Source: CAMYLR01 sp041577935
GTDB taxonomy: Bacteria; Gemmatimonadota; Gemmatimonadetes; JACCXV01; JAHWKZ01
Direction of reading: 5' to 3'
Assembly: GCA_041577935.1 (NCBI GenBank)
Contig: JBFGIA010000015.1
Location: forward strand, 1 to 30,819
DNA: 30,819 nucleotides
A program made the translations under genes and the position numbers. Within the stretch, counting starts at the first letter, position 1, and the number at the start of each line of letters is the position of its first letter. Below the pieces are notes generated by a model. That model ran no database searches and was not told the DNA's origin. It worked only from the letters and a program-made list of their open reading frames with translations. Of the stretch, positions 23,009 through 30,819 are shown one piece after another.

Positions 23009-24440
23009 GAGACCGGTGCCCGGGAGGCGATGGGGATTCGCGATCGCGGTCGTGTTGTCGATCGTCGCGGTGAACCAGTTGAGCGGCCAATCCGAGGTCG
23101 GAGGTCCACCACACACGACACTCGTCTACCCACCGTTCGCGCACACGTTGGGTATCCACCGCGCGCGATCGATGCACCTCAAGCTGTTCCTCGGTGATCG
23201 GACCCGGTTCGACAACCCACAAGGTGTGGCTGCGGTCAAGTTCGCGTCCGACGACGATCCCGAAGTGAAGGGAGACGACTTCCAGCTCACCTTATTCGGA
23301 GTGAACGCCGGCCGCGGAGAGATCCTCTACAACTCGACGATGCAAACGCTCGCCGTCTACGGTGGCGAGGGCGATGGTGAAGCGAAGTTCCGATCGCCGC
23401 GTGGGATCGAGGCCACCGTCGATGGGCGGGTCTATGTGGCCGACATGGGAAACCGTCGCGTGGCGCGCTTGCGATGGGACCCGATCAACCGCAGCCTAAC
23501 TTGGGCCGGTGCGTGGCCGGCGAGCGAGCCCTACGACGTAGCAGCCGACGCCCGCGGCCAGCTGTTCGTTGCCGATCACGACTTGGGCGCGGTGCTGCGT
23601 TTCGCCGACTCGACCGCTGGTGCAGACACTGATCTGTTGATGCCATCTCCGATCGAGGGCGATCGGTGGCCGCTCCCAGCTGATGCGCACTCTCCCATCG
23701 CGCTGGCGGTCGGTGATTCGCTCGACCCTTGGTACAATCCGAAGGAATACCATTTGTACCTTATCGACCTAAACGGAGGTCGCCTCCGGGCGATCAGCGC
23801 GACCGGCGAGGTGTTGGCCGAGACGACTCCCGATGTGCTCGATCGTCGGGCCGATGAACCCGGTCGTTTCGGTTACGTCGAGCTGGACTTCTACGGCAAC
23901 ATCTACGTCAGCGACCAGCTCACCGGTGTGCTCTACAAGTTCGACCCCCAGCTCCGACCACTGGTGACGTTCTCCGGTCCAGGTCCGGTCGATGACGATC
24001 TCGACGAGCCACGCGGTGTCGCGATCTGGAGACGGTTTGGGCAGGTGTTCGTAGCCGAGCGGGAAGGGGCCCAGTACTTCTTCGTAGGGACCGACTTCGA
24101 GCCCCGCACCGGCCCGATCGAAGTTCGACGCAACGGTGACCGCGACATCGCATTCGATCTGTTCCTGACCGAGGCGGCGCTGATCACCGCCGTCTTTGTT
24201 AGCGCCCAAGGTGATACGCTGGCGATCGTGGATGCCGGGGTCCATGGGGTTGGCGCTCAGACCGTGTCGTGGGTCCCGACGGAGTGGAGATCGCCCCCAG
24301 CGGACGGGTGGTATGAGCGAGCCGTGCGGGTTTTAATAGAGGCCCGACCGACCTACTCTAGCCGCCGTCGCTTCAGCCGGATTCGGGATCTCGGACTCAC
24401 GTGGGTGGACCACTTGACACCCTCTTCCGGGGATCAGTAG
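22986..24440 (+). CDS. Exported NHL-repeat beta-propeller protein with FlgD-like C-terminus
   Basis: The 484-residue protein starts with a basic stretch and a hydrophobic segment (GFAIAVVLSIVAVNQL), a signal peptide or anchor. Residues about 125-370 hold NHL-type propeller blades: FRSPRGIEATVDGRVYVADM, EPYDVAADARGQLFVADHD, GYVELDFYGNIYVSD and EPRGVAIWRRFGQVFVAE. Residues about 388-430 (FDLFLTEAALITAVFVSAQG then GVGAQTVSWV) look like a FlgD-type Ig module, common at the ends of secreted proteins. The ligand and role are unknown. The start overlaps slt by 23 bases with GGAG eight bases upstream. An in-frame GTG at 23016 is an alternative. Probably co-transcribed with slt. Confidence 0.8.
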   Translation: MIAPRRDRRPVPGRRWGFAIAVVLSIVAVNQLSGQSEVGGPPHTTLVYPPFAHTLGIHRARSMHLKLFLGDRTRFDNPQGVAAVKFASDDDPEVKGDDFQLTLFGVNAGRGEILYNSTMQTLAVYGGEGDGEAKFRSPRGIEATVDGRVYVADMGNRRVARLRWDPINRSLTWAGAWPASEPYDVAADARGQLFVADHDLGAVLRFADSTAGADTDLLMPSPIEGDRWPLPADAHSPIALAVGDSLDPWYNPKEYHLYLIDLNGGRLRAISATGEVLAETTPDVLDRRADEPGRFGYVELDFYGNIYVSDQLTGVLYKFDPQLRPLVTFSGPGPVDDDLDEPRGVAIWRRFGQVFVAEREGAQYFFVGTDFEPRTGPIEVRRNGDRDIAFDLFLTEAALITAVFVSAQGDTLAIVDAGVHGVGAQTVSWVPTEWRSPPADGWYERAVRVLIEARPTYSSRRRFSRIRDLGLTWVDHLTPSSGDQ

Positions 24441-24443
24441 ACT
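24414..24443 (+). promoter_or_regulatory. Promoter of the cold shock gene
   Basis: A perfect TTGACA (24414-24419) and TAGACT (24438-24443) are separated by 18 bases. The promoter overlaps the last codons of the preceding gene. The leader would be about 45 bases and includes GGAGGAG before the ATG. Confidence 0.6.
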
Positions 24444-24495
24444 CGCCCACGTCCATCCGCACAGTAGCGGCTTCAACTGGAGGAGTTCCACCACC

Positions 24496-24696
24496 ATGCC
24501 GAAGGGCAAAGTCAAGTGGTTTAACGACGCCAAAGGGTACGGGTTTATCGAGCAGGACAGAGGTGACGACGTGTTCGTTCACTTCACCGCGATACAGACC
24601 GAGGGTTTCAAGACCTTGGCAGAGGGGCAGGAAGTGGAGTTTGATGTGAATGATGGCAAGAAGGGGCCCCAGGCGTCCAACGTTCTGAAGGTTTAA
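24496..24696 (+). CDS. Cold shock domain protein (CspA family)
   Basis: The 66-residue protein is a single cold-shock domain, an OB-fold that binds single-stranded RNA and DNA and melts mRNA structure. Both nucleic-acid motifs are intact: KGYGFIEQ (RNP1) and DVFVHFTAI (RNP2). The end VEFDVNDGKKGPQASNV is standard. It stands alone with a strong GGAGGAG ribosome site, its own promoter and its own terminator. It is very likely expressed at a high level; cold induction cannot be read from the sequence. Confidence 0.97.
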   Translation: MPKGKVKWFNDAKGYGFIEQDRGDDVFVHFTAIQTEGFKTLAEGQEVEFDVNDGKKGPQASNVLKV

Positions 24697-24725
24697 GCTT
24701 CTCCGACGCGTTGAGACAAAGCACG

Positions 24726-24752
24726 ACGCCTCGCGATTGCGAGGCGTTCGTG
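24726..24752 (+). terminator. Terminator after the cold shock gene
   Basis: A perfect nine-base-pair stem ACGCCTCGC (24726-24734) and GCGAGGCGT (24739-24747) with a four-base loop GATT is followed by the T-rich TCGTGTTTCT. The T run is interrupted, so it is weaker than a classical one, but position and stem are convincing. Confidence 0.75.
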
Positions 24753-24786
24753 TTTCTAGTACCGGGCTCACGATACGTTGATAACC

Positions 24787-26889
24787 GTGCGTAGCATCTC
24801 ACTGATCACATTGACCGTCGTGGCGGCCCTCGTCGCCGCTGTCGCCACGTCTGAAGACGCGTCATTGTGCGACGCTACGTCCCCGGCTGGCCCGAGCGTC
24901 GATTTATACTGCTTTGATCTGGTTCCCACGGCCGACTTTGTCGGGGCGACGGCTTCGGTCCAGTTGGGCCGGTCGATGTCGCCATTTGGCTTTGCGGTGG
25001 CCGCAGACGGACAGCCCAAGTACGAGCTCGACGTTTTGATAGACGGTCTTCCCGACCCTCGGGGACCCGAGACGGCCTTCGTCGCGTGGGTCACGACCCC
25101 GCTGCTCGATCCCATGATTCGGTTGGGGAACGTGAAAAACGGTCGCCACGCGCTGGGTACCGTCGAGTTCAATAAGTTCATCGTCCTGATTAGCGCGGAG
25201 ACCGATCCCGCCGGAGCTCGTCCTGCCGGGCCGATCGTGCTACGTGGGTCGTCACCCAGCATGGCGATCCAGCCTCACGACTTGCCAACCTTGCTCTCGA
25301 CCGCAACGTCTGGACGTGCAACCGATGGTGGGGAGGAGTGGGTCAAGCCGCCGATGCATCCAGCGGTCTTGGGGTTGCCCGGGTTGTCGTGGCTGGCACC
25401 GGACGCCAACCCGTTTCTCCCTCCGCTCAGCGCGGCTGCTCTGCCGATGTCTCAACCACCGAGCGTGGTGCGACTCGTCGATGGTGACTCGCTCCACTTG
25501 ATCGCTGCTCCGGTTCTCCATTCGATCGGCGATCGGACTTTCACGATGTACGGGTTCAACGGCCAGATTCCGGGTCCGCTCGTCGCGGTGTCGCGCGACG
25601 CGACGATCGTCATCGGGTTCGAGAACCGACTTGGCTTGCCGACCACCGTGCACTGGCACGGCGTTCGCCTCGACAACGCGTACGACGGTGTCCCGGGTGT
25701 AACCCAGGACGTGGTTCCGCCGGGTGGGTCATTCCGTTATGAGGTCCACTTTCCAGATCCGGGTCTGTTCTGGTATCACCCCCACCATCGAGAGGATATC
25801 CTTCAGGATCTCGGCCTCTATGGGAACATCCATGTGACAGCCGACGCGATCGTCCCAGTGGACCGGCAGGAGTATCTGGTGCTGGACGACCTGCTGATTG
25901 CCGACGGGGGTCTGATACCCTTTGGCCATGAAGCCGGTACTCACGCCTTGATGGGAAGATTCGGCAACCAGTTTCTGATCAATGGCGAGCCCGACTACAC
26001 TCTCGCGCTGCGGCGAAACGAAGTGGTTCGGTTTTTTATCACCAACGTCTCCAACACGCGCGTCTTCAATCTCGGATTTGACGGTGCCGCGATCAAAGTG
26101 ATCGGGTCGGATCTGGGGCGATTCGAGCGCGAGACGTGGGTCCCGAGCGTCGTCATCGCACCAGCTGAACGCTATGTCGTCGACGTACAGTTTGAACAGC
26201 CCGGTGCTCGCTTCTTGATCAACGCGGTTCAGTCACTCGATCACGTTGCCGGTCGCTTCTTTGCGGAGATCGACACGCTTGGCCGCGTGGATGTCGGCGA
26301 ATCGGTGATTGAAGACGATCGTACAGACGAGTTTCTTCGGTTGCGCAGCGCGACCGACGTGATCGACGAACTCGATCGGTACCGCCCACACTTCGACCGG
26401 CCCGTCGATCACGAGCTTGTGCTGACGCTGGAAGCCGACAGCCTGCCGTTTCCGCTGGGACCGCTGCTTCGGTTCGAGCGCTCGTACTTCAACCCGGTTG
26501 AGTGGAGCGGAACGATGCCGCGCATGAACTGGGCGGCGACATCCAAGCGGGTGCGTTGGATTTTGCGCGATCCGGCGACCGGAAAAGAGAACATGGAGAT
26601 CGATTGGCGGTTTCGCCGTGACGACGTCGTCAAGCTGCGACTCGTAAACAGCCGCGACGCGCTTCATGCGATGCAGCATCCAATTCATGTTCACGGTCAA
26701 CGGATGCTGGTCCTTTCGCAGAACGGCACGACGAACGAGAATCTGGTCTGGAAAGACACGCTGCTGATTCCTGCCGGGGGGACGGCCGAGGTGCTGCTGG
26801 ACCTGACGAACCCCGGCGTTTGGATGGTTCACTGTCACATCGCGGAGCACTTGGAGACAGGCATGAAGACCACGTTCACGGTGGAGTGA
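24787..26889 (+). CDS. Multicopper oxidase with extra N-terminal region
   Basis: The exported enzyme (signal-like RSISLITLTVVAALVAAVA) carries all four copper motifs of laccase-type multicopper oxidases: TVHWHG (His289, His291), WYHPHH (His331, His333), HPIHVHG (His631, 634, 636) and HCHIAEHLETGM (His682, Cys683, His684, His688, Met693). Type 1, 2 and 3 coppers should all be present, so it oxidises phenols, metals or similar donors with O2. Residues about 25-220 precede the first cupredoxin domain and are not part of the usual fold. A TTG at 24778 is also in frame. I prefer GTG 24787 because TACGTT seven bases upstream fits a leaderless start and no ribosome site is present. Confidence 0.92.
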   Translation: MRSISLITLTVVAALVAAVATSEDASLCDATSPAGPSVDLYCFDLVPTADFVGATASVQLGRSMSPFGFAVAADGQPKYELDVLIDGLPDPRGPETAFVAWVTTPLLDPMIRLGNVKNGRHALGTVEFNKFIVLISAETDPAGARPAGPIVLRGSSPSMAIQPHDLPTLLSTATSGRATDGGEEWVKPPMHPAVLGLPGLSWLAPDANPFLPPLSAAALPMSQPPSVVRLVDGDSLHLIAAPVLHSIGDRTFTMYGFNGQIPGPLVAVSRDATIVIGFENRLGLPTTVHWHGVRLDNAYDGVPGVTQDVVPPGGSFRYEVHFPDPGLFWYHPHHREDILQDLGLYGNIHVTADAIVPVDRQEYLVLDDLLIADGGLIPFGHEAGTHALMGRFGNQFLINGEPDYTLALRRNEVVRFFITNVSNTRVFNLGFDGAAIKVIGSDLGRFERETWVPSVVIAPAERYVVDVQFEQPGARFLINAVQSLDHVAGRFFAEIDTLGRVDVGESVIEDDRTDEFLRLRSATDVIDELDRYRPHFDRPVDHELVLTLEADSLPFPLGPLLRFERSYFNPVEWSGTMPRMNWAATSKRVRWILRDPATGKENMEIDWRFRRDDVVKLRLVNSRDALHAMQHPIHVHGQRMLVLSQNGTTNENLVWKDTLLIPAGGTAEVLLDLTNPGVWMVHCHIAEHLETGMKTTFTVE

Positions 26890-26900
26890 GGAGAGCGATT

Positions 26901-28325
26901 ATGGTGAGAGCAGTAACTCTGGTGGTCTCGCTTCTCGCGGTTGGCTTTAACGCCGTTTTCGTTTCGGCCCAAACGTCGTTGCCGGAGGAGGTCCAGGCTT
27001 TTGTGCAGGTCGACGCTCCGGTTGTGGCGCTGACGCACGTGCAATTGGTCGATGGGACCGGTGCTGAACCGGCCAACGATCAAACCGTCGTCATCGTCGA
27101 GGGTCGAATCAGCTTGGTGGGGTCAGCTGACGAGGTCAAGATCCCGGATGGCGCTGAGGTGCTCGACCTGAGCGGCCACACAGTCATTCCGGGGATTGTC
27201 GGGATGCACAACCACACCTTCTACACCACCTCTGGACGGCGGGTGCAACTGACGGAGAGTGCGCCGCGGCTCTACTTGGCCGGAGGCGTCACGACGATCC
27301 GAACGACGGGGAGCTATCACCCCTATAGCGAGCTAAGCCTGAAATCGGCGATCGATCGACGCCAGGCGCCGGGGCCACGAATTCACGTCACCGGTCCGTA
27401 CCTGACTGGTGGCACGGGGGTCAGCTACATGACCCAGCTCTCGGGTCCAGACGACGCACGTCGTGTCGTCGACTACTGGGTCCACGAGGGCGCCACATGG
27501 TTCAAGGCGTACGCTCAGATCAGCAGCGATGAGCTGGCGGCGGTTATCGACGAGGCGCACAAACACGGTCTCAAGGTGACCGGCCACCTGTGCTCGGTAT
27601 CGTTCAGGGAAGCGGTCGCCTTGGGGATCGACAATCTCGAGCATGGGTTCTTTACCAATACCGATTACGTGCCCGATAAGCCGGCTGATGTATGCCCGGG
27701 TGGTTTCAGGGATCACCTGCTAACGATCGATCTCGAGGGCGATGAGGTCCAGGCGACGATACGCGATATGATCGACCACGGCGTCGCGCTCACATCGACG
27801 CAGGCGATCTATGAGACGCTGGTGCCTGGACGGCCACCACTCGAGGATCGCGTGCTCGATGCGCTGGCACCCGAGTCGAGGGCGGACTACTTGCGATCGC
27901 GCGAGGAAATAGCGGCCAACGCGACCGAATCGATATGGCCGAATCTCTTTCGCCGAGCTCAGCGTTTTGAGAAGGCCTTCTTTGACGCTGGCGGGTTGCT
28001 CGCGGCGGGGGTCGACCCGACTGGGTTTGGTGGCGCGCTTCCCGGTTTTGGGGATCAACGCAACTACGAGCTGCTGCTTGAGACCGGATTTTCGCCGGTG
28101 CAAGCGATCCAGATCATGACCGCCAACGGAGCTAGGGTGTTGGGTGAGTACGATGAATATGGCTCCGTTGAACCCGGCAAGCTGGCTGAGCTGGTCGTCA
28201 TCGACGGCGACCCGGTGAACCGGCCGGCCGAGATTCGGAACGTAACGTTGGTGTTCCGAGACGGCCTGGGGTTTGACACCGCCAAGCTCATCGAGTCGGT
28301 CGAGGGTTTGGTGGGTATCCGGTAG
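26901..28325 (+). CDS. Exported amidohydrolase family protein
   Basis: The 474-residue metal-dependent hydrolase has a signal peptide (residues 1-23, ending VSA-QT), so it works outside the cytoplasm. It follows the imidazolonepropionase/prolidase-like amidohydrolase plan. There is an N-terminal beta-sandwich, then GIVGMHNH (His103, His105), Lys202 in WFKAYAQ as a likely bridging carboxylated lysine, and His229 in TGHL. His248 in NLEHGF, Asp372 in AGVDPTG and the closing EPGKLAELVVIDGDP complete it. The metal motif reads MHNH instead of the usual DxHxH. The substrate is unknown; peptide or cyclic amide bonds are typical. ATG at 26901 has GAGGAGAG upstream. It follows the multicopper oxidase by 11 bases. 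Confidence 0.92.
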   Translation: MVRAVTLVVSLLAVGFNAVFVSAQTSLPEEVQAFVQVDAPVVALTHVQLVDGTGAEPANDQTVVIVEGRISLVGSADEVKIPDGAEVLDLSGHTVIPGIVGMHNHTFYTTSGRRVQLTESAPRLYLAGGVTTIRTTGSYHPYSELSLKSAIDRRQAPGPRIHVTGPYLTGGTGVSYMTQLSGPDDARRVVDYWVHEGATWFKAYAQISSDELAAVIDEAHKHGLKVTGHLCSVSFREAVALGIDNLEHGFFTNTDYVPDKPADVCPGGFRDHLLTIDLEGDEVQATIRDMIDHGVALTSTQAIYETLVPGRPPLEDRVLDALAPESRADYLRSREEIAANATESIWPNLFRRAQRFEKAFFDAGGLLAAGVDPTGFGGALPGFGDQRNYELLLETGFSPVQAIQIMTANGARVLGEYDEYGSVEPGKLAELVVIDGDPVNRPAEIRNVTLVFRDGLGFDTAKLIESVEGLVGIR

Positions 28326-29427
28326 GTCCGCGATCAAGCGCAGTCACAGAAACCAGCTCCTCATCGACGCCTATCGGAGTTACGGGACGGCTTACCGAGT
28401 GCTCGTGCGCGGTCGCGTGCTCCGCGATCGTGGGGTCAGCCCATCGACCCCCGAAGACTCGCGCTGGACCAACCTGCGCAACACCTGGCGTCGACTGGCT
28501 AGCGCGGAGGTTCCGTACGCCCAGGTGGAAATGCGGTTTCGTCGGTCGACTGCCGAAGTCGTGGCAGACGACGAGGGCCACTTCCAGGCGGTGTTGTCGG
28601 TCGACGATCCGCCGACCGGGGATCAGCTGTGGCACCCGGCGGAGTTGAAGTTGCGGCGCCCGCGCGTAGAACAACCGGTAGTGGAACGAACACTCGTCAT
28701 GGTTCCGAAGGCGCACGCAGATTTCGGCGTAATCAGTGATATCGATGACACCATAGTTCGATCCGACGTCGCGCGGACGGCCTTGATGGTGGGCCGAGTT
28801 CTGTTTGGAAACGCACACACACGTTCGCCGTTCCCCGGTGTGGCCCCGTTCTTTCGCGCTCTGCACCGGGGTGCGGCCGGTGACACATCACGCCCCGTCT
28901 TCTATGTGTCGAGCAGCCCGTGGAATCTGTACGACGTCTTGCTTCATTTTCTCGAGTTGCGTCAGATCCCGATTGGACCGCTAGAGCTACGTGACTGGGG
29001 CTCGCTGCGGCAGGAGCTACGTCGCGATCGGCATCGCGAGCACAAGTTGCAGGCAATTCGCCGCATCTTTCAGATGTTTCCGTCTCTGCCGTTTATTCTG
29101 ATCGGCGACAGCGGTCAGCAGGATCCGGAGACATATCGCGACCTCATCCATGAGTTTCCGGATCGCGTGCTGTCGGTCTACATCCGAAATCTCAAACGTG
29201 ACCCGCTGCGCGCAGTGGCAATTCGCAATCTCGCGGACGAAGTCGAGTCAGCCGGAAGCTCGCTGGTCTTGGCCGACGACACGCTTGCTGCCGCCCGACA
29301 TGCCGTCCATAACGGGTGGATTGACGCAGGTGCGCTCGATCAGATCGCTGGTGACAGCGAGGTCGATCGGTGGCGCGCCGGCGCCCATCAGCGGGAGCGG
29401 ACGGCGGTCATCGATGATCGTGTGTGA
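28273..29427 (+). CDS. DUF2183/App1-type HAD phosphatase-like protein
   Basis: The protein matches the DUF2183 family, relatives of the yeast Mg-dependent phosphatidate phosphatase App1. The conserved HAD centre SDIDDTIVRSDV (Asp156, Asp158) is intact. FYVSSSPWNLYD, LELRDWG and FILIGDSGQQDPETY follow in family order. The N-terminal part from NQLLIDAYRSYGTAYRV to the GRV motif is also conserved, so translation must begin before about 28355. The only standard in-frame start there is TTG at 28273, which overlaps the amidohydrolase by 53 bases; an ATC at 28333 right after the upstream stop is a non-standard alternative. Lipid phosphatase activity is inferred from the family. Confidence 0.85.
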   Translation: MTPPSSSSRSRVWWVSGRSAIKRSHRNQLLIDAYRSYGTAYRVLVRGRVLRDRGVSPSTPEDSRWTNLRNTWRRLASAEVPYAQVEMRFRRSTAEVVADDEGHFQAVLSVDDPPTGDQLWHPAELKLRRPRVEQPVVERTLVMVPKAHADFGVISDIDDTIVRSDVARTALMVGRVLFGNAHTRSPFPGVAPFFRALHRGAAGDTSRPVFYVSSSPWNLYDVLLHFLELRQIPIGPLELRDWGSLRQELRRDRHREHKLQAIRRIFQMFPSLPFILIGDSGQQDPETYRDLIHEFPDRVLSVYIRNLKRDPLRAVAIRNLADEVESAGSSLVLADDTLAAARHAVHNGWIDAGALDQIAGDSEVDRWRAGAHQRERTAVIDDRV

Positions 29428-29574
29428 AGTGTTTGGGTTGGCCGCGCGGGATTCGCTCGTCGAGGCGCTGGCGAAGGAGCGAGCGGGGACCCCGCAGTTG
29501 AAACGAGGCGGCTCCGCGAGCGGTCGCGCGCCGAGTAGAGCGAGATCTCGCGCGGCTATCCGAGTCTTGACCCG

Positions 29575-30072
29575 ATGATCGCCAGTGGCGTCCACATCGA
29601 TGAGCTGCGGTCCGGCGATTGGGCGGCGGTGGCGGAGATCTATCGTCTTGGGATCGAAACCGAGAACGCCACCTTCGAGACCGAAGTCCCATCGTGGGAT
29701 GCGTGGGACGCGGCGCACCTCGGTTGTTGCCGGTTCGTAGCGCGGATCGGAGACGATATCGTCGGGTGGGCAGCGCTGGCGCCAATCTCGCGGCGACCGG
29801 CGTACGCTGGAGTAGCCGAGGTGAGCGTGTATGTGGCGCCTTCCGCGCAGAGCGCCGGGGTGGGGCAGGCGCTGCTGGAAGCGCTCGTACAGGGATCGGA
29901 GGCCAACGGGATCTGGACCCTTCAGGGCTCCATCTTCCCGGAGAATGTCACTAGCCTCAAGCTCCACAAAGGGTGTGGTTTTCGCATCGTCGGTCGCCGC
30001 CAGCGAATCGGCCGGTTGAACGGCGTTTGGAGGGACGTGGTTCTCGTCGAGCGCCGAGGCCAGATTGAGTAG
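29575..30072 (+). CDS. GNAT N-acetyltransferase, phosphinothricin acetyltransferase-like
   Basis: The 165-residue enzyme is an acetyl-CoA-dependent N-acetyltransferase of the PAT/MnaT group. Family marks are ENATFETEVPSWDAWD, the strand VGWAALAPISRRPAYAGVAEVSVYV, the acetyl-CoA loop (QSAGVGQALLEAL, in place of the usual R/QxxGxG/A), NVTSLKLHKGCGF and NGVWRDVV. Such enzymes acetylate phosphinothricin, methionine sulfone or related amino acids; the native substrate here is unknown. No Shine-Dalgarno sequence precedes the ATG. A small upstream frame overlaps it by ATGA. polA follows almost directly. Confidence 0.93.
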   Translation: MIASGVHIDELRSGDWAAVAEIYRLGIETENATFETEVPSWDAWDAAHLGCCRFVARIGDDIVGWAALAPISRRPAYAGVAEVSVYVAPSAQSAGVGQALLEALVQGSEANGIWTLQGSIFPENVTSLKLHKGCGFRIVGRRQRIGRLNGVWRDVVLVERRGQIE

Positions 30073-30076
30073 TCGC

Positions 30077-30819
30077 ATGGGTCGCCCAACGCTCTATCTG
30101 ATTGACGGTTACGCGCTCATTTATCGCTCGTACTTCGCCTTTGCGCGGAACCCGCTTCGCACCTCGAGCGGCGAGGAAACGGGTGCGACCTTCGGGATGG
30201 CGAACTTCCTGGTCAAGCTGCTCGACGAGCGCCAGCCCGATTACCTCGGCGTAATCCTCGACTCCCGCGAGCCGACCTTCCGCCATCAGCAGTTCCCCGA
30301 CTACAAGGCAACGCGCGAGAAGATGCCCGACGAGCTTCGGGCACAGCTTCCGAGGATCCAACAGCTATTCGAGGCGTTTCGGGTCCCCGTGCTGGAGATC
30401 GCCCACCAGGAAGCCGATGACGTGATCGGAACGCTGGCGCGACGTGGAGCGGAGGACGGTCTCGACGTCTTTATCGTTTCGGGCGACAAGGACTTCTATC
30501 AGCTCATCGATGACCACGTGAAGCTTCTGAATCCCGGTCGGGGCGGAGTCGCCGCGGTCGGCGAAGAAGTCGTCGATGTCACTAACGCCGCCGAAAAGTT
30601 TGGCGTCGGTCCCGACCAGGTAACCGACATCCTCGGTCTGATGGGAGATTCGTCCGACAACATTCCCGGCGTTCCGGGTGTGGGTATCAAGACCGCTCGC
30701 AAGCTCGTCACCGAGTGGGGAAGCGTGGAAGGGCTATACGCCAATCTCGATCAGGCGGGTACGCCAAAGCTGCGCCAGCGGTTGACCGAGCATCGCGACG
30801 CCGCGCTCCTGTCGAAGGA
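30077..30819 (+). CDS. polA: DNA polymerase I, N-terminal 5'-3' exonuclease domain (partial)
   Basis: The frame runs off the right edge, so about 247 residues are visible. They form the 5' nuclease domain of DNA polymerase I used in Okazaki fragment processing and repair. The start TLYLIDGYALIYRSYFA, EADDVIGTL, VSGDKDFYQLI and the helix-hairpin-helix region MGDSSDNIPGVPGVGIKTA are all conserved, and the metal-binding acidic residues are present. Whether the polymerase domain follows cannot be seen; a free-standing exonuclease is a less likely alternative. ATG at 30077 gives the usual N-terminus. TTG at 30065, in frame with GAGG five bases upstream, is also possible and would overlap the GNAT gene. 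Confidence 0.93.
   Translation, partial: MGRPTLYLIDGYALIYRSYFAFARNPLRTSSGEETGATFGMANFLVKLLDERQPDYLGVILDSREPTFRHQQFPDYKATREKMPDELRAQLPRIQQLFEAFRVPVLEIAHQEADDVIGTLARRGAEDGLDVFIVSGDKDFYQLIDDHVKLLNPGRGGVAAVGEEVVDVTNAAEKFGVGPDQVTDILGLMGDSSDNIPGVPGVGIKTARKLVTEWGSVEGLYANLDQAGTPKLRQRLTEHRDAALLSK

Noticed and set aside
22244..23116. Minus-strand frame of 290 codons across the slt/NHL junction
   Set aside because: It lies opposite the catalytic SLT domain and the next start; no ribosome site and no recognisable product.

Overview
The window reads as chromosomal core and housekeeping DNA from a high-G+C (about 60% by eye), Gram-negative-type bacterium. Evidence for a diderm is an ExbB/ExbD pair, a periplasmic soluble lytic transglycosylase and several lipoproteins. 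TTG and GTG starts and 1- to 4-base stop/start overlaps are common, and some genes seem to lack a Shine-Dalgarno site. The mix of DUF885, amidohydrolase, NHL-repeat and DppBCDF-type genes would fit Gemmatimonadota or a similar deep-branching phylum, but this is a low-confidence guess. I see no insertion sequence, phage, CRISPR array, tRNA or rRNA, and no stretch over 300 bases without a gene.

Layout. 1-1634 (+): the end of a dienelactone-hydrolase-like protein, then an M20 dipeptidase coupled by an ATGA overlap. 1653-5358 (-): a three-gene operon, DUF885 metallopeptidase-like protein -> zinc-containing quinone-oxidoreductase-like protein -> lipoprotein. It diverges from a small zinc-ribbon membrane protein and an NRDE-family protein (5437-6617, +). 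6709-11483 (+): glycine cleavage H protein, full-length P protein, a UPF0173-type metallo-beta-lactamase-fold hydrolase and a LipM/LplA-type lipoyl-pathway acyltransferase. This cluster may couple the H protein to its own lipoylation.

11511-19431 (+): a complete peptide ABC transporter with two tandem substrate-binding lipoproteins, a DppB-type permease, a DppC-type permease with an unusual N-terminal membrane extension, an Xre/ParS-like small HTH protein, and DppD- and DppF-type ATPases. 19554-20639 (+): ExbB/ExbD proton-channel pair, closed by a strong intrinsic terminator. 20708-24440 (+): Slt-type lytic transglycosylase and an exported NHL beta-propeller protein. 24496-24696: cold shock protein with its own promoter and terminator.

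24787-30819 (+): a multicopper oxidase with a large extra N-terminal region, an exported amidohydrolase, a DUF2183/App1-type HAD protein, a PAT-type GNAT acetyltransferase and the start of DNA polymerase I, which runs off the window. The common theme is peptide use: dipeptidase, DUF885 and peptide uptake. No clearly new multi-gene system is visible. The most unusual points are the HTH gene inside the peptide-transporter operon, the DppC extension, the multicopper oxidase N-terminal region and the terminator placed directly before slt.
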